34,696 bases of DNA from Planctomycetaceae bacterium (GTDB lineage: Bacteria > Planctomycetota > Planctomycetia > Pirellulales > Pirellulaceae): NCBI GenBank assembly GCA_002726515.1, contig PBTE01000057.1, forward strand, positions 1 through 34,696. Direction: 5' to 3'. Under the pieces are notes generated by a model. It saw only the letters and a list, made by a program, of their open reading frames with translations. It did not search any database and was not told the origin of the DNA. Shown here in pieces: positions 34,554-34,696 of this stretch. The translations under genes and the position numbers were made by a program. Position 1 is the stretch's first letter. Each line of letters opens with the position of its first letter.

Positions 34554-34696
34554 TTTCTTTTACCTCGATGAGATCAAATGTGTTTTCGACAACGCCCTAC
34601 GCTGCGTCTGAAAATCCGTCCGATCGTTTCTTGGGGGCATCTAAATCCATACGGTTTAGTTTCTCACGTTCCAATCTTGTTTCTACCAGCCACTGA

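Noticed and set aside
34554..34696. CtsR or CIRCE heat-shock operator before clpC
   Set aside because: No GGTCAAA direct repeat or CIRCE inverted repeat could be found in the 143 bases present.

Overview
The window looks like chromosomal DNA from a planctomycete (Pirellulales-like), judged from gene content. It has quinoprotein-type beta-propeller lipoproteins, a PEGA lipoprotein, a His-rich membrane/TPR fusion, Gram-negative-type envelope lipid transport (LptF/G-like and MlaE/F/D-like) and UVR-containing ClpC. GC content is moderate, and many genes lack a strong Shine-Dalgarno site. No database search was possible, so the lineage is an inference.

Region 1 (1-13.3 kb) is the most unusual part. 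The plus strand carries the C-terminus of a radical SAM protein with a SPASM-like tail, a possible 43-residue ORF, an AzgA-type purine permease and a creatininase-family amidohydrolase. Facing them on the minus strand is a compact cluster. In transcription order it encodes a short PaaK/LuxE-like adenylating enzyme, an aldehyde-dehydrogenase-fold protein without the usual ELGG glutamate motif, an iron-type alcohol dehydrogenase (ATGA overlap), a beta-propeller lipoprotein, a HemN-like radical SAM protein, a GcvH-like lipoyl-carrier protein (ATGA overlap) and a two-cluster ferredoxin. A second beta-propeller lipoprotein lies upstream. The enzymes suggest a route from activated acid to thioester, aldehyde and alcohol, linked to radical SAM chemistry that may act on a carrier. 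The substrate and product are unknown.

Region 2 (13.4-19.8 kb) holds two uncharacterised small proteins transcribed divergently, a compact Snf2-type ATPase, the tRNA-modification protein MnmG and the SOS repressor LexA, which has a palindrome in its upstream region.

Region 3 (19.8-27.7 kb, all minus) encodes a polytopic membrane protein with conserved-looking histidines and five TPRs, an NtrC-type response regulator with its sensor kinase, an LptF/LptG-family permease and a PP2C phosphatase.

Region 4 (28.0-34.7 kb) has a PEGA lipoprotein on the plus strand, then a minus-strand MlaE-MlaF-MlaD-like lipid transporter operon and clpC. I saw no rRNA, tRNA, CRISPR array, insertion sequence or prophage genes.
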